The translations under genes and the position numbers were made by a program. This document shows, in pieces, positions 8,976 through 20,600 of a stretch of DNA of 64,000 nt; the first letter of the stretch is position 1; each line of letters begins with the position of its first letter. The notes beneath the pieces were generated by a model that saw only the letters and a list, made by a program, of their open reading frames with translations, was not told the DNA's origin and searched no databases. Origin of the DNA: Thamnidium elegans. Lineage: Eukaryota; Mucoromycota; Mucoromycetes; Mucorales; Mucoraceae. Location: NCBI GenBank assembly GCA_025201345.1, contig JAIXMG010000034.1:358241-422240 (forward strand), in the 5' to 3' direction.

Positions 8976-10708
8976 TTATTTTATAACCGTTAATATCACA
9001 GTTGGACCTCCTTTAGCCTTAATAACAGCTTCTATTCTTTTAGGCATACTATCTATATATCTTTGACAATCTTCTTTTGTAAACGTTGCCCATTATTCTT
9101 CAACTCTTTCCCACAATTCATGTACTCCTACTGCCTTTGTTGGGTAAGAGCTTAACTTTAACTTTAAGTGATGCCATATGTGTTCTATAGGATTTAAATC
9201 GGGGCTTTGAGAAGGCCAACTATATGTCCAATCGGTATTAAATTTATTTTTATTTAACCAGGTCTTTGTTGCCTTCGAAGTATGTTTCGGATCCTTATCT
9301 TGTTGAAAATATATAGCTTTCGGATTGTAACCATACCACTCCATCGTGTCTTTCAAAGTCGTACTTAAAATATGGATATAGTCCTCTTTTTTCATACTTC
9401 CATCATATATCTGGCACGCATATCCTGGACCGTCATATGTTATACAACCCCACTGTTTAGAACGGGAATGCAAAAGTAATATAGCAAAGATAAAGATAAA
9501 GATAAAGGTAAAAAAAAGGGAAGACAAATACAAGTATTGTGAAAACTTTGTATAGGGTTTTATTTCAAGAAAAAGACAAAGATGATTAACCTAAAGTTCA
9601 ACCTATATTTATAGTATTTTGGTATCCATAATTATAACATGGGTATCATTCATCTCATTGACATATCTAGTAAAGACAAGGATATAAATCATAATGGAAA
9701 GTTCCTGATATCAATTACATTATATTATTCGTTACTGAATTATTCTATTGATTTCGATCAAGTTATTCTTTTTTCTAGAAAGATTTCCTGATCATATTAT
9801 TGGATCAGTGTGAGACAGGATAAAGGATTACTCTTGATAGCTGAGATAGATATGTAACCATTGGATTAAGTTTCACTTGATATAGAATTATTATATTCAT
9901 GCAAGGTAAGATATACTCTTGTCATGTTAAACTATTAATAAGATAATAATAAATGATAATGAAAATAAACATATGCTGCTTACAACTGTAATATTAAATC
10001 TTGGTGAAGTAATGTGGGACAATCATGCTAGTCTTATTTACAAGTATTTACATAAAGATATACGTATGTATAAATAAAGTTATATATTCGGTATTATATA
10101 ATGATATAAGTGACTATGGTATAAGCATCCTCAACACCCACATCATAATACCGCCTCCACCATGCTTCAATGTCATTTCAATATGATGAAATCGAAGTAT
10201 ATCATCAGGTCTTTTCCAATAGTACTTGCACCCATCAGAACCCCAAACATTAATTTTTGTTTCGTCAGAGAATACCATTCGTCTCCAATCGTCGGATGTC
10301 CAATTTCTATGAGCTTTGGCCCAACGTAGCCTGTTTTTTCTATGTTCGGCTTTAAGGAAAGGTTTTTTCTTTTTTATATACGCTTGGAACTCCATAGATT
10401 TTAGCATCTTAAGGCATGTACTATACTCCATTTTAATATCAATAGATTCCAGGTACCTCTGAACGTCTTTTCCAGTCTTGTTTACCCAAAATTAAGCTCT
10501 TCCGAATGTAGTTTTGCGTAGTAATGCCTAAAAGAGCGGGTCTCCCAGGGTTGTTGATCGGTGAATTAGGATACCACTTCCGCTTGTAGTCACTAATTGT
10601 ACTTTTTTTAATTCCAGGAATTCGTTTCATGATCTGAGAGTAGGAATAACCAGATTGAAGCAAATTTTGTAAACTATTTTGAGTATCTTTGGGAAGAGAT
10701 CGAACCAT
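8976..10708 (-). pseudogene. Tc1/mariner transposase, disrupted
   Basis: The minus strand encodes a Tc1-type transposase in pieces. An N-terminal helix-turn-helix part (10708-10439, MVRSLPKDTQNSLQNLLQSG) is followed by a middle part with the first catalytic Asp (VFSDETKINVWGSDG) and then a C-terminal part with the second Asp (YFQQDKDPKHTSK) and the DLNPIEHIWHHLK motif. Breaks: a frameshift near 10440-10470, a 683-bp solo LTR inserted at 9454-10136, and an in-frame TAA at 9093-9095. The frame then continues to a natural stop at 8976-8978. Across the solo LTR, the two halves rejoin in frame if the LTR and one copy of its 5-bp duplication are discounted. Confidence 0.9.
9454..10136. repeat. Solo LTR, 683 bp, inside the Tc1 transposase
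   Basis: Starts TGTTTAGAAC, ends ATCCTCAACA (TGTT...AACA ends), and is flanked by a perfect 5-bp direct repeat CCCAC (9449-9453 and 10137-10141). These are the hallmarks of an LTR-element insertion reduced by LTR-LTR recombination. It is a different family from the 510-bp LTR. Confidence 0.88.
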
Positions 10709-10942
10709 AATTTAAAAAAAAATAAGAAAGAATAAAAGAATGAAAAACAATTTTGAAAAGTCTTCCTTTTATATGTATATGCAATACATACCTCGGAAAG
10801 ATACCTACATACCGTAGCAAATACATATCCCAACTTTTTACCTATTTGAAAGTAAACGGTTTCCCTCTTCTGTTGTATTTTATTTCAACTTAATCCTATT
10901 CTTGGTTGTAGAGTTACAAGTACGAAGGTGAAAAAATATAAA

Positions 10943-10969
10943 ACATCCGGACCATTTTTCCACCCACTG
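10943..10969 (-). repeat. Outer terminal inverted repeat of the Tc1/mariner element
   Basis: Read on the minus strand this is TA followed by CAGTGGGTGGAAAAATGGTC, a typical CAGT-starting mariner end, about 235 bp upstream of the transposase start. The TA target is at 10970-10971, and immediately beyond it the repeat also seen at 58692 (AGTAAAGTTCAAGAG) starts. The element therefore appears to have jumped into copy A of the TIR element. I could not find the matching inverted repeat at the other end. Confidence 0.6.
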
Positions 10970-11098
10970 TAAGTAAAGTTCAAGAGAACTTTTATTTTAT
11001 TTTATTAAGAAAAATTGATAAAAGAAAAAAAATAAAAGGAAAGGAAAAGCAATTAAAAAAAAACGAAATATTTATACTAAAAAAAAAACGAATCCCCA

Positions 11099-12568
11099 CA
11101 CTATGGCCAGATATTTAGTAAATGATACTGTTATTAGTGGACATAGTTACTAAATACGGAATATATTCCGCTATTTTCAGTAGAAAATACTCTTCCCCTT
11201 TTTTTTATTCTAAATTTATATTTTTTCTTTACCCGGGAATTAAAATATTAAAAAGGTGCATATCAATGTTCTATAACATATAGGTATATTACAGCGTCAT
11301 AGTCGTTTAGATCTTAGCACTTACATGTATAGAGGAATAAGTTAATTATCAAAGTACAAATAATATAGACAAATATATAAATTTATTTAAAGAAAAAAAA
11401 AAGAAAAAAAGACACTGCCACGTTATCCAAAAAAAAAAAAAAAAAAAAAAAAAATAGAGACGCTACGATAATAAAAAAAATTGATTTACTACATATATTT
11501 GTGCTTTCTTTTTTTCAGTATACGTAAGACTTACCATATAAATTTCAGAATCACGTATAAAAAAAGAGGTCGTTTAGCCAAGCAGAAGGTGACTTTTTTT
11601 TTCAACCGCAGACGTAAGCGACCTTGCCTTTCCCCCCCCCTTTTTTTCTTTTCCTTTTTTATATATACTTTTACTTCACTTTATACACAAAAGACTAATC
11701 TCAATGGTAACAATAAACTGAATCTCTTGAAATGGAACATAACTGTTTTTCTTCTTCTCTAGTTCATTCGCCTCTATTGTATCCCTAAACGCTAAGTAAA
11801 GTATTTTTTTTTATTTTGTTCCACTGCTAAAACAATTTTTTTTTTGTTCGTTTGCTTTTAGATATTTAACCATTGAATACTATTATGGTTCACCTTAAGG
11901 TACACATCTTTTAGTTATTTCTATTTACCACCTATTAATATCTACAAACGTTTATATATTTACAGAGAAGAAACTGTTTAACCATATGTCTTGGTTTTTT
12001 ATTTACTTGTAAGTTTGATAATAACACTATTTATGTAAAACAGATTTTAACCATATATATTATGTAGAAGTAAGTTGTTATAAATGGCTACTGAATAAAG
12101 AACAACGGCTACTAAATAAAAAACAATGGCTACTGAATAAAGAGCAATGGCTACTGAATAAAGAGCAATGGTTACTGAATAAAGAGCAATGGTTACTGAA
12201 TAAACAGAGAATTTACTAAATAAAAAATAATGGTTACTGAATAAAAAATAATGGCTACTAAATAAAGAGCAATGGCTACTGAATAAAGAGCAATGGTTAC
12301 TGAATAAAGAGCAATGGTTACTGAATAAACAGACTCATGACGTATTTTTTAGTGGAATTTCTACTAAATAGGGTATATAAGATACCATTTCAATTTCAGT
12401 ATCCAACTTACTGCGTTCAGTGGAAAATATACTGCATAATAAATCCAGTATACATGGATACTAAATTCAGTAACCATACTATCTCATAGTTTCCGAATTT
12501 ACAGTGTGCATATTTAGAAACACTTCTACTGTTATTAGTATAAAAAACAACTTTATCTGGCCACAGTG
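11099..12568. mobile_element. CACTA-type non-autonomous element, copy 1 (1470 bp)
   Basis: Ends are CACTATGGCCAGATA and, inverted, CACTGTGGCCAGATA. They are flanked by a 3-bp direct repeat CCA (11096-11098, 12569-12571). The empty site exists in this window: copy C reads straight through at about 58813-58825. CACTA/CAGTG ends with 3-bp duplications define the CACTA (CMC/EnSpm) superfamily. There is no transposase gene. Near both ends the motif TACT(G/A)AAT and its complement recur many times, and a 21-bp array built on it lies at 12083-12330. A poly-A tract (about 11428-11453) and a second A/T-rich block differ in length from copy 2. Confidence 0.85.
12083..12330 (+). repeat. 21-bp minisatellite in CACTA copy 1
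   Basis: About 11-12 units of TGGCTACTGAATAAAGAGCAA with variants (GGTTACTG, CTACTAAA). The matching array in copy 2 has only about 4 units. Confidence 0.85.
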
Positions 12569-13375
12569 CCAGTGTTATTAATCTCGGGATTCGCCGACAT
12601 TATTTCAACTGTTGGTTTAATTCAAAAGACTGACTTGATAAATAAACAAGTTGGGTCGTCCAATTGGTACTATGTCATTTTGTCTTCGACAGCTTTCGAT
12701 CAAGACATGTTCAAAAATGCCAGCAAGATAAACGACTTGTAATAGTAGTGTAAATTATTTCGTTTGTCTTAAAAAAAAAAGATATATTTTTGCCTTTTAA
12801 AAAAAAGGAGCTTGTACTTCGATAGTGATTTGCAAATTATTACGAGATAGGCTTATTATAAAAAATTCTGTATATGTACAATAAATTAGAATTACATCTT
12901 TATTATTTACCATATTTTATGGAGTTAGCAGTAAGGTCTTTTTTTATTGTTGTAACTAACGGTCGTAATATTCATTTAAAAAAGTAAAATAGTTATAAAG
13001 TAGTTGAATAGAGTGAAGCTTGAAAAAAAAAACGCATAGTTTATAAAGTCTTTTATTAAGCGGAAGATAAAATAACAATATGTCAAACGGTACATAAAAA
13101 AAAAAATTCAGTGCTAAATTTAGCGCTAGCGCTTCACCAAGCGTTGAAATGGTTTTTTTTTTCAAAAGCATAATTTTTACTAGTATTTCTTTTTTATTTT
13201 ATTTTATTTTTTTGTGAAAAAAAGCTAACCCTGAGCTTGAAAAGATGGGGTTCCAATTTCCAGTGATTATTTTTTTTTTTCACCTGCTTAAAATTAGCGC
13301 TAGTGCTTCCCCAAGCATTCCAGTGCTTGTACAAGCACCAGTGCTTAATATTTAGCGCTATTTCTCGCCTTGGTG

Positions 13376-13698
13376 ATCCCGACGCCGGAAATAAAAGCCA
13401 TTTCAATGAGGCCATCACTGCTTTGCCGCTTAAAGTTCCTATGAGACCAAAAGTAAAAGTACAGCCATACCACATTCAAAATATAAAAAATGCGCACTGG
13501 GTGGCTGTCAAGTTCGGTCATAGGCGTATGTCATATCCTTCTGTTAACCATATGTACTTCCACGTAGACAAATCTTATGCTACATTGTTTAAATCGACAT
13601 GGAATCTCTTTGGGCAATTTCCCAAACATACAGAAGGAAAGACTTTTGATGCAGAAAAAGATGAGCTTGTTGTAATCGAATCTTCCGATGAAGAGTAA
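13376..13698 (+). pseudogene. C-terminal fragment of an unknown protein
   Basis: Directly after the right end of TIR element copy A, an open frame of about 107 codons ends in an acidic tail (VVIESSDEE). It contains NAHWVAVKFG and a YPSVNHMYF segment. The HWV/HFV-plus-YP.P.N pattern resembles the end of OTU-like cysteine protease modules carried by some fungal DNA transposons; this is a guess from a few residues. The 5' part is missing, apparently replaced by the TIR element, so the gene is probably broken. Confidence 0.4.
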
Positions 13699-13886
13699 TA
13701 ACTTTTTTCTCTTAATAAACTACCTTATTTTCTTTATATTTTCAGAGAAAGATAATAAAATACGAAGTGTAGTATGAATGCTAAACGTAAAAAATAGTTT
13801 TAAATATTTTATGATGTATATAAGTAATATAAAATAACACGAATATCAATTAAACAACTAATGTTTTAGTTTTGTTTGATAACTCT

Positions 13887-14004
13887 CGGACCACGGAAGT
13901 GCGCGTAGTTATTTTATTCGGACCACGGGAGTGCGCGTAGCTATTTTTTTCGGACCACGGGGCACCCGATCCAAGATACCCTATGTACACTCCCCCGTGG
14001 TCCG
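13887..14004. repeat. 32-bp direct repeats leading into a GC-rich hairpin
   Basis: Two 32-bp units starting CGGACCACGG (13887-13918, 13919-13950) are followed by a third start whose CGGACCACGGGG (13951-13962) is the exact inverse of CCCCGTGGTCCG (13993-14004), leaving a 30-nt loop. This is GC-rich against a very AT-rich background. It may be the end of an unidentified transposon. Confidence 0.7.
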
Positions 14005-14385
14005 AAAGATTTGCGTCGTGGTCCCTAAGAAAACCGATAAAAAAAACTTCCGGTTTACTGACTTTATCCTTTTTTTTTTTAAAAAAAAAGCCGTAGTTCA
14101 ATACTTTAGTTTACGGAGCTGCATATGTAAGTACTCATTTAGATCGTTTAAACTGCTGTATATTCTATTACCTGTATTCTTTATATTCTCTACCACGTTC
14201 AAGCACAGGGGTCTCTCCTGTAACAGTTCATATAATAGTATTTACTACACCATTAGCATCCTTGTTATAAATGTATAATTTTTTTAATAAAAACAATAAT
14301 TAAACTATAATATATATGACCCTTCTATCGTAAAAAAAAAAAAACGCTGTTTCAGTATAATTCGTTCCCTAATATATATATATAT

Positions 14386-14470
14386 GTTAAAAGGAAAATG
14401 GATCCGTTAAAAGGAAATGGATCTGTTAAAAGGAAAATGGTTCCGTTGAAAGGAAAATGGTTCCGCTAAA
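14386..14470 (+). repeat. 20-bp tandem repeat
   Basis: Four units of GTTAAAAGGAAAATGGATCC with small changes, downstream of the gag relic on the opposite strand. No function seen. Confidence 0.8.
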
Positions 14471-14798
14471 AAAAATGAGTTCGCCTCATCCATCCAAAAA
14501 TTCACTCAGAAATGGATTCGTTAACTGCTCGCTGAATCTCAGCGAATAGAGTAAATTTTTTTTAGCTTAGGTGGCTGTTGTTGTTCCAAAATGGGTTGGT
14601 GTTATTGTTCTTGTTGTTGTAACCGCCCTGTTCCATGGACGGACCCAATCGAAAAAACTGCGAGGACGGTTTTGTTTGGCTATCACCTTGAAACTTACAA
14701 TTAGCCGGAAAATTACGCTTTCTATTTCGAGTACTAGCGCTTTGTAAAGCTTGTACGTTGTTAGTTTGTTGAACTAATGCTGCTTGAAAATCGGAGGG

Positions 14799-16066
14799 CA
14801 CTATGGCCAGATATTTAGTAAATGATACTGTTATTAGTGGACATAGTTACTAAATACGGAATATATTCCGCTATTTTCAGTAGAAAATACTCTTCCCTTT
14901 TTTTTATTCTAAATTTAGATTTTTTCTTTACCAGGGAATTAAAATATTAAAAAGGTGCATACCAATGTTCTATAACAAATACGTATATTACAGCGTCATA
15001 GTCGTTTAGATCTTAGTGCTTACATGTATAGAGGAATAAGTTAATTATCAAAGTACAAATAATATAGACAAATATATAAATTTATTTAAAGAAAAAAAAA
15101 AGAAAAAAGACACTGCCACGTTATCCAAAAAAAAAAAAAAAAAATTGATTTACTACATATATTTGTGCTTTCTTTTTTTCAGTATACTTAGGACTTACTA
15201 TATAAATTTCAGAATCACGTATAAAAAAAGAGGTCGTTTAGCCAAGCAGAAGGTGACTTTTTTTTTCAACCACAGACGTAAGCGACCTTGCCTTCCCCCC
15301 CCCTTTTTTTTTCTTTTCCTTTTTTATATATACTTTTACTTCACTTTATACACAAAAGACTAATCTCAATGGTAACAATAAATTGAATCTCTTGAAATGG
15401 AACATAACTGTTTTTCTTCTTCTATAGTTCATTCGCCTCTATTGTATCCCTAAACGCTAAGTAAAGTATTTTTTTTTATTTTGTTCCACTGCTAAAACAA
15501 TTTTTTTTTTGTTCGTTTGCTTTTAGATATTTAACCATTGAATACTATTATGGTTCATCTTAAGGTACACATCTTTTAGTTATTTTTATTTACCACCTAT
15601 TAATATCTACAAACATTTATATATTTACAGAGAAGAAACTGTTTAACCATATGTCTTGGTTTTTTATTTACTTGTAAGTTTGATAATAACACTATTTATG
15701 TAAAACAGATTTTAACCATATATATTATGTAGAAGTAAGTTGTTATAAATGGCTACTGAATAAAGAACAACGGCTACTAAATAAAAAACAATGGCTACTG
15801 AATAAAGAGCAATGGTTACTGAATAAACAGACTCATGACGTATTTTTTAGTGGAATTTCTACTAAATAGGGTATATAAGATACCATTTCAATTTCAGTAT
15901 CCAACTTACTGCGTTCAGTGGAAAATATACTGCATAATAAATCCAGTATACATGGATACTAAATTCAGTAACCATACTATCTCATAGTTTCCGAATTTAC
16001 AGTGTGCATATTTAGAAACAATTCTACTGTTATTAGTATAAAAAACAACTTTATCTGGCCACAGTG
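14799..16066. mobile_element. CACTA-type non-autonomous element, copy 2 (1268 bp)
   Basis: Same ends (CACTATGGCCAGATA / CACTGTGGCCAGATA) and nearly the same interior as copy 1. Flanked by the 3-bp repeat GGG (14796-14798, 16067-16069) inside a Gag-like gene. The shorter length is explained mainly by a shorter 21-bp array (15749-15830, about 4 units) and shorter A-runs. Few substitutions separate the two copies, so both moved recently. Confidence 0.88.
15749..15830 (+). repeat. 21-bp minisatellite in CACTA copy 2
   Basis: About four units of the same TGGCTACTGAATAAAGAGCAA motif as the array at 12083-12330. Confidence 0.8.
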
Positions 16067-16682
16067 GGGGTTCATTCTAAAATTTCCGCTATTAGTATTA
16101 GTAGTAAAATTAGGGTTTATAACTTGAAAGGCAGTATTGTTACGTAATTCATTAATTTGTGTTGCCACATTTAGTAATAATGAACGGCAGTCTGCAAGCA
16201 TATAAAGATAACGTTGAGCATTATCTTGATTGTCATCCTTACTAATTTCAAGACCTAGTACATCAAGTGGACGGAAAACTCCAGAGACCAAGTAGTGTAG
16301 TTTTTTGAGCGACATGTCTTGTTTTGTCTGGTAGCGGTTCGTCTTTCTTGCTGCGACTGGTACTGTATCAACTGGAGGATATCTTTCAATGGTTTTCTTA
16401 CGTTCATCATCTGTAAGAATTGAAGATGTGAATAAAGATTCATCAAGTGACAGTAATTCAGTTAAGAATTCCGGGGGGAGTCTAAGTATAAGAAGGACGC
16501 ACTTGTAAAGAATGAAGATCTGAGACTTGTTCAGATATGTCCTTCATATCCATAGCAATAGGATTTGTAGTGGATGAACTTAGCTCTGTGGAAGGTTGAG
16601 TCTGTTGAATCATTTGCTCTAACTGAGCTAAACGTTGTTGCATATTAAAAATTGTTTGAACTGGAGAACTATTTGAATCCAT

Positions 16683-17624
16683 AATTGCGGTGCTGACCGA
16701 GCGAAAAAGAAGATCGATCTAATACTAGCAGTTAAGAAAAATTTATTTATATACCTTATTTTTATTTTATTTCTTATTTTATTTTAACTATTTTTTCGCT
16801 GATTTATAATAAAAGAAGATTAAAGCAAATCATATTTCTTATTTTGTATTTTCATGTCTAAATAAACAATTATTTCTACGCAATTTTTTTTTCTATAAGT
16901 GCGCAAATAATTTCTGAAAATAGTGTAATTAATACTTTGCTCGACTCTTACTTTATCGAAGACTAGTCGTCGAATACCTTCTTTCATAAATAAATTATAT
17001 AACCTATAAGTCTTTAATCAGTTGACTACTTAAAGCCTGGTGCTCACTACTCTTACTCCTCTTTTTATTATCTGTTGTTTTTTACACTTTTAATATTCTC
17101 CCCCCAAACCTTACACTTTTTACTTAAAGCTGTACCAATGGTCCAAACTGTTTTTTTTTTTAAAAAAAAAAGGCGCTCGATCGCTGACTATGTGAGTACT
17201 TAATGTCGCGCCATTTTTAAAGTAGCATCTGAATGTGAGACGTTGTTCTTTTTTTTTTTTTTTTGGAAGTGTACAACTTTATAAAAACGAATATTTTTTC
17301 AGGTGATTGATCGATTTCCTTTTATAGAACGAATGAAGAGGAAACTAAGATTTCCTATACCCGCTCAACAAGGGATTGGTAATTCGATTACTATTGAAAA
17401 TAAAGTGTAAACTGAAAGCATCTCTTTTGTTTCAACAATCATAATATTATAAAAAATATTTTTTTTTGGGGTACGAAAAAATAAAAAATCACATAGCGGG
17501 GTAATATTTTTATGCGTAAGGTTAGGCGGGCTGGAGATGGGGGCTTTAAAATAAACATGAGATTTTGGTAACAACCCAGACCCCTTTTTCTCTCTTTTCC
17601 CTATTTTTTATTTTATTGAGATAA
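16683..17624. other. Intergenic region before the LAM-type gene
   Basis: AT-rich, no gene seen. It holds TGGTGCTCACTA at 17038-17049, the same 12-mer as the primer-binding-like site at 944-955 but without a recognisable LTR end before it, a T/A palindrome at about 17152-17171, and T-runs near 17249. The last 100 bp before ATG 17625 are pyrimidine-rich (CCCCTTTTTCTCTCTTTTCCC), as in many fungal promoters. Confidence 0.45.
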
Positions 17625-20600
17625 ATGCAAACGACTATTGATAACCCACAGTCAACGTTATTATCTCTCTACGATGCTGTCACAGACTCACCTGTATATA
17701 GGTCTTCTACCTTACATTTTGACGAACAACTGGATTTGTTAGAAAAATGGTTAGAGTTATTAACAAAGTATATGAAACAATATGTCGATAAATTGAATAG
17801 TGCGTGCCTTTCTATTTTATAACATTCAATCCTTTCTCTTTTGCTAATCCTCCTTTTTTTTTTTTTTGCCATTAGAGTTCAATCTCGAAACTAACCTTTT
17901 ATGTAAAAAAGTTATTCCGGTTGGTATTGACGACTCTATGATAGGTAAGCCAAAGAAAAAAAAAAAAAATGGGGAAACTAAGTTAGTGTGTCAATATGGA
18001 TAGACCCCAATTTTACTGGCGCAGTTATAAAGAGTTTTTCAGATGCTTTACAAACTACTTTAGCCTTCAAGACCAAACTAGTAAACAAAAAAACTTGGTG
18101 TAATATATTATTTTCAAGTCGCTAAGATGAATTCTATTTTAGGTATCCGACCTTGAAGATAATTTTATTCAGCCTCTTCAATCATTTGTAAAAACCAATT
18201 TAAAAGAATTTAAAGAGTTTAGAAAGCAACATGAAAAGTCATTAGAAAGATATGATGCACAATTATTAAAATATACGTCACAAAGTAAAACAAAAGAAGC
18301 CTCAGCTGTCAGAGAAGAAGCATTTCGATTATTTGAGGCAAGAAAAGCTTATACTCGTATGTCGGGTCAACACGTTGTACGCATTTTACATTTCAGATCC
18401 CTATTGGAACATTTTTTAGTAGAAAGGTTTTCGTTTGCTACTACTTCTCATCTAAAGGATTTTGAGGGTGGTTCCGATTCTTGGTCAAAGTTACAATTTA
18501 GTTTAACTTCTTGGAAGCAATGGTTATTAGATGTAAGTTTTTATAAATATATAAAAGAAGATGAATGAATCATTAAAAATTTTTTTATATGTATATGACA
18601 GGATAAAGATACTTGTAGCTATCAATTGAATCAATTACAAACTTCTCGTATATCTTTAGAAAACAAATATTTGGCTATTGTACAGCCTCCTCGTGATTTG
18701 GAAAAGTATACGCCAGCAAATGCTAGTCAAATGGGTTTAAATAATAGACATTCCTTGGATTACACAAGTGTATTAAAAAATGGCAACCAACAAAGTTATA
18801 AATGGGGTTACTTATTTATTCGAGGTGCGAGAGGCTACTGGAATAGACGATGGTTCTTTTTATACGATGGCTGTTTTGGTTCTTGTAATGTAAATCCTTC
18901 TATCAGACATAAGGGTACAATTACAATGGGTGATAGAGTTTCTTTATTACTTTGCGATATTAAACCTATCTCGGATATTGACAAAAGATTTTGTTTTGAA
19001 GTAATGTGTGCTCATCAGTAAGTGTATACATATATATATTCATACATATAATCTATTTCATGTACTTAGTTATTTCTTTTTAAGACCTTCGTTCGTACTT
19101 CAAGCAGAAACCGAGATAGAAATGCGTGAATGGATGGCCTCGTTTGAAAAAGCCAAACGATTAATGCTTCAAACAGAACAATTATGCTTTACTAGTGGAA
19201 CTACTGCTATTAATTCGGCACCTGCAGCCGATACCGAATCCCCTACTGATTTACTTTTAGATAATGCTATTACAAAATCAAAAGCTACAACTCAAGTGGA
19301 TGAATTACCTGCTATCTCTGTTAATAATATCGCAACTGATTTAATTGAATCCGAAAAGAAAAAAAGACCTTCTATTGTCATGTTATCTACTTCACCAGGG
19401 AATGACCAACAATCTCTTAATCATTCTTCTACTTCGTTGACTCCGTTATTAGTTTGGGAGGCATCACGTGCTTCCATGTCAAATAATAATAACACAATAT
19501 CAACTTCGGCACCTACCTCTCCAGCTTCACAATCCTTTTCTGGAACCATTTCATTGGATACCGCATTAAGTAATGAAAAGGAAGATAATTTGAATACAAC
19601 CAGTACTGCAGCAGCAGTGGCAACTAATAATAATACGAGCTCTTCTTGGGGTATACCATGGGCTCTTGTACCTAGTATGTTTCAAGGTGGAAATACAGAC
19701 GATATTGTAAACGAGTTACCACCTACACCAGGTAGTTCACCTAACGTACCAGCCATTACGGATGCAGATGGTCATCAAGTTATTTGGCCAACTCGAGTAG
19801 ACGATTCTAATGTACCAAAAGTAGATTTAGTTGGTTACCCAGTTTGGTTAGACGCTAGGAATAGAGAGCTAAGACATCTGTTTGGTGGCGTTGGATCCAA
19901 TGAAGTTGTACTAAGTGGTACGGATTTGTGCTTGCACCAATGTTTAAATATAGTTTTTATGCACATATTTTTTAATCTTTTTTTTTATAGCATTTATCGG
20001 GTTATTAAAAAAGAAACCTTTACATGATACAAACGAGATAAGTGAACCAGATGTACCCTCTTCACCTACTGTAGCAAGTAATCAAACTGATAATTTGGAA
20101 CATGAATTTGTTTCTCAGTTAACGAGTACTGTAAAAGATCCTTCTTCCAATTATGGGTATTCTTATACTGGCCGTGGTTTTATTACACAGGAAACCTTTT
20201 GGTTCTACAGTTGTGTTTTAATGACTTGTGTTAATACGGTAAACATATACGTGTATTTCTTAAAAAAAAAAAATTAATCGTGTTTTTTATTTATATATAT
20301 ATGTAGGTTGCTATTCGACTTCGCGATATCAAAACCATTCGTTTAATTAGAGATCCTTCAGTTACAAATATTGGTACAGGTTCAAATATCGCTTTAGCTA
20401 TTGATTTAACTAGTAGTTCCGGCGTCAACAATGTACAGAGTCCCTTGATTTTCACTACGTTAATGGATGATATTGAAGTAGTCGCAGAGAAGTTAAAGTT
20501 CGCAGTTTCTAATGCAAAGCAAACAGAGGTAAATTTTTTTTGCTTATTTTTTATATATACAGCTACTTATTTTTTTATTAATTAGCCTGAAACTCTTCAA

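Larger units (their letters stand above)
10970..13375 (+). mobile_element. TIR element copy A (truncated, interrupted by a CACTA-type element)
   Basis: Flanking pieces 10972-11098 and 12569-13375 match copy C (58692-59474) and, reversed, copy B (55886-57370). The right end is ...AGCGCTATTTCTCGCCTTGGTG. The left end is cut at the mariner terminus. Inside is a short reading frame (from about 12573 to 12740) encoding ISGFADIISTVGLIQKTDL, also present in copies B and C. Subterminal repeats of AGCGCTAGCGCT and GTGCTTGTACAAGCAC type occur near 13310-13355. Confidence 0.75.
14562..16682 (-). pseudogene. Retrotransposon Gag-like gene, broken
   Basis: The minus strand starts at ATG 16682 (MDSNSSPVQTIFNMQQRLAQ) with a Gln-rich coiled-coil-like N-terminus. 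A frame break near 16480 follows, then the frame holding FLTELLSLDESLFTSSILTD and VSGVFRPLDVLGLEISKDD, a Gag pattern I associate with Mucorales Ty3-type elements. CACTA copy 2 is inserted at 14799-16066. Discounting it and one GGG, the frame continues into an Asn/Gly-rich tail that ends at 14562. No zinc knuckle, no pol and no clear LTR were found nearby. Confidence 0.75.

Noticed and set aside
9466..9533. The N-terminal hydrophobic stretch of the frame covering 9093-9533
   Set aside because: It is encoded by the solo LTR, not by the transposase, so it is not a real signal or membrane segment.
11481..11762. A 93-codon frame with a basic RLAKQKVTFFFNRRRKRP segment, repeated at 15145-15363
   Set aside because: It lies inside the CACTA-type element, is of different length in the two copies, and crosses homopolymers; no family match.
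12083..12330. CRISPR-like array
   Set aside because: Units are contiguous 21-bp repeats without spacers, inside a eukaryotic transposon.
17038..17049. A second primer-binding site with an LTR
   Set aside because: The 12-mer matches the site at 944-955, but no CA-ending LTR precedes it and no gag follows.
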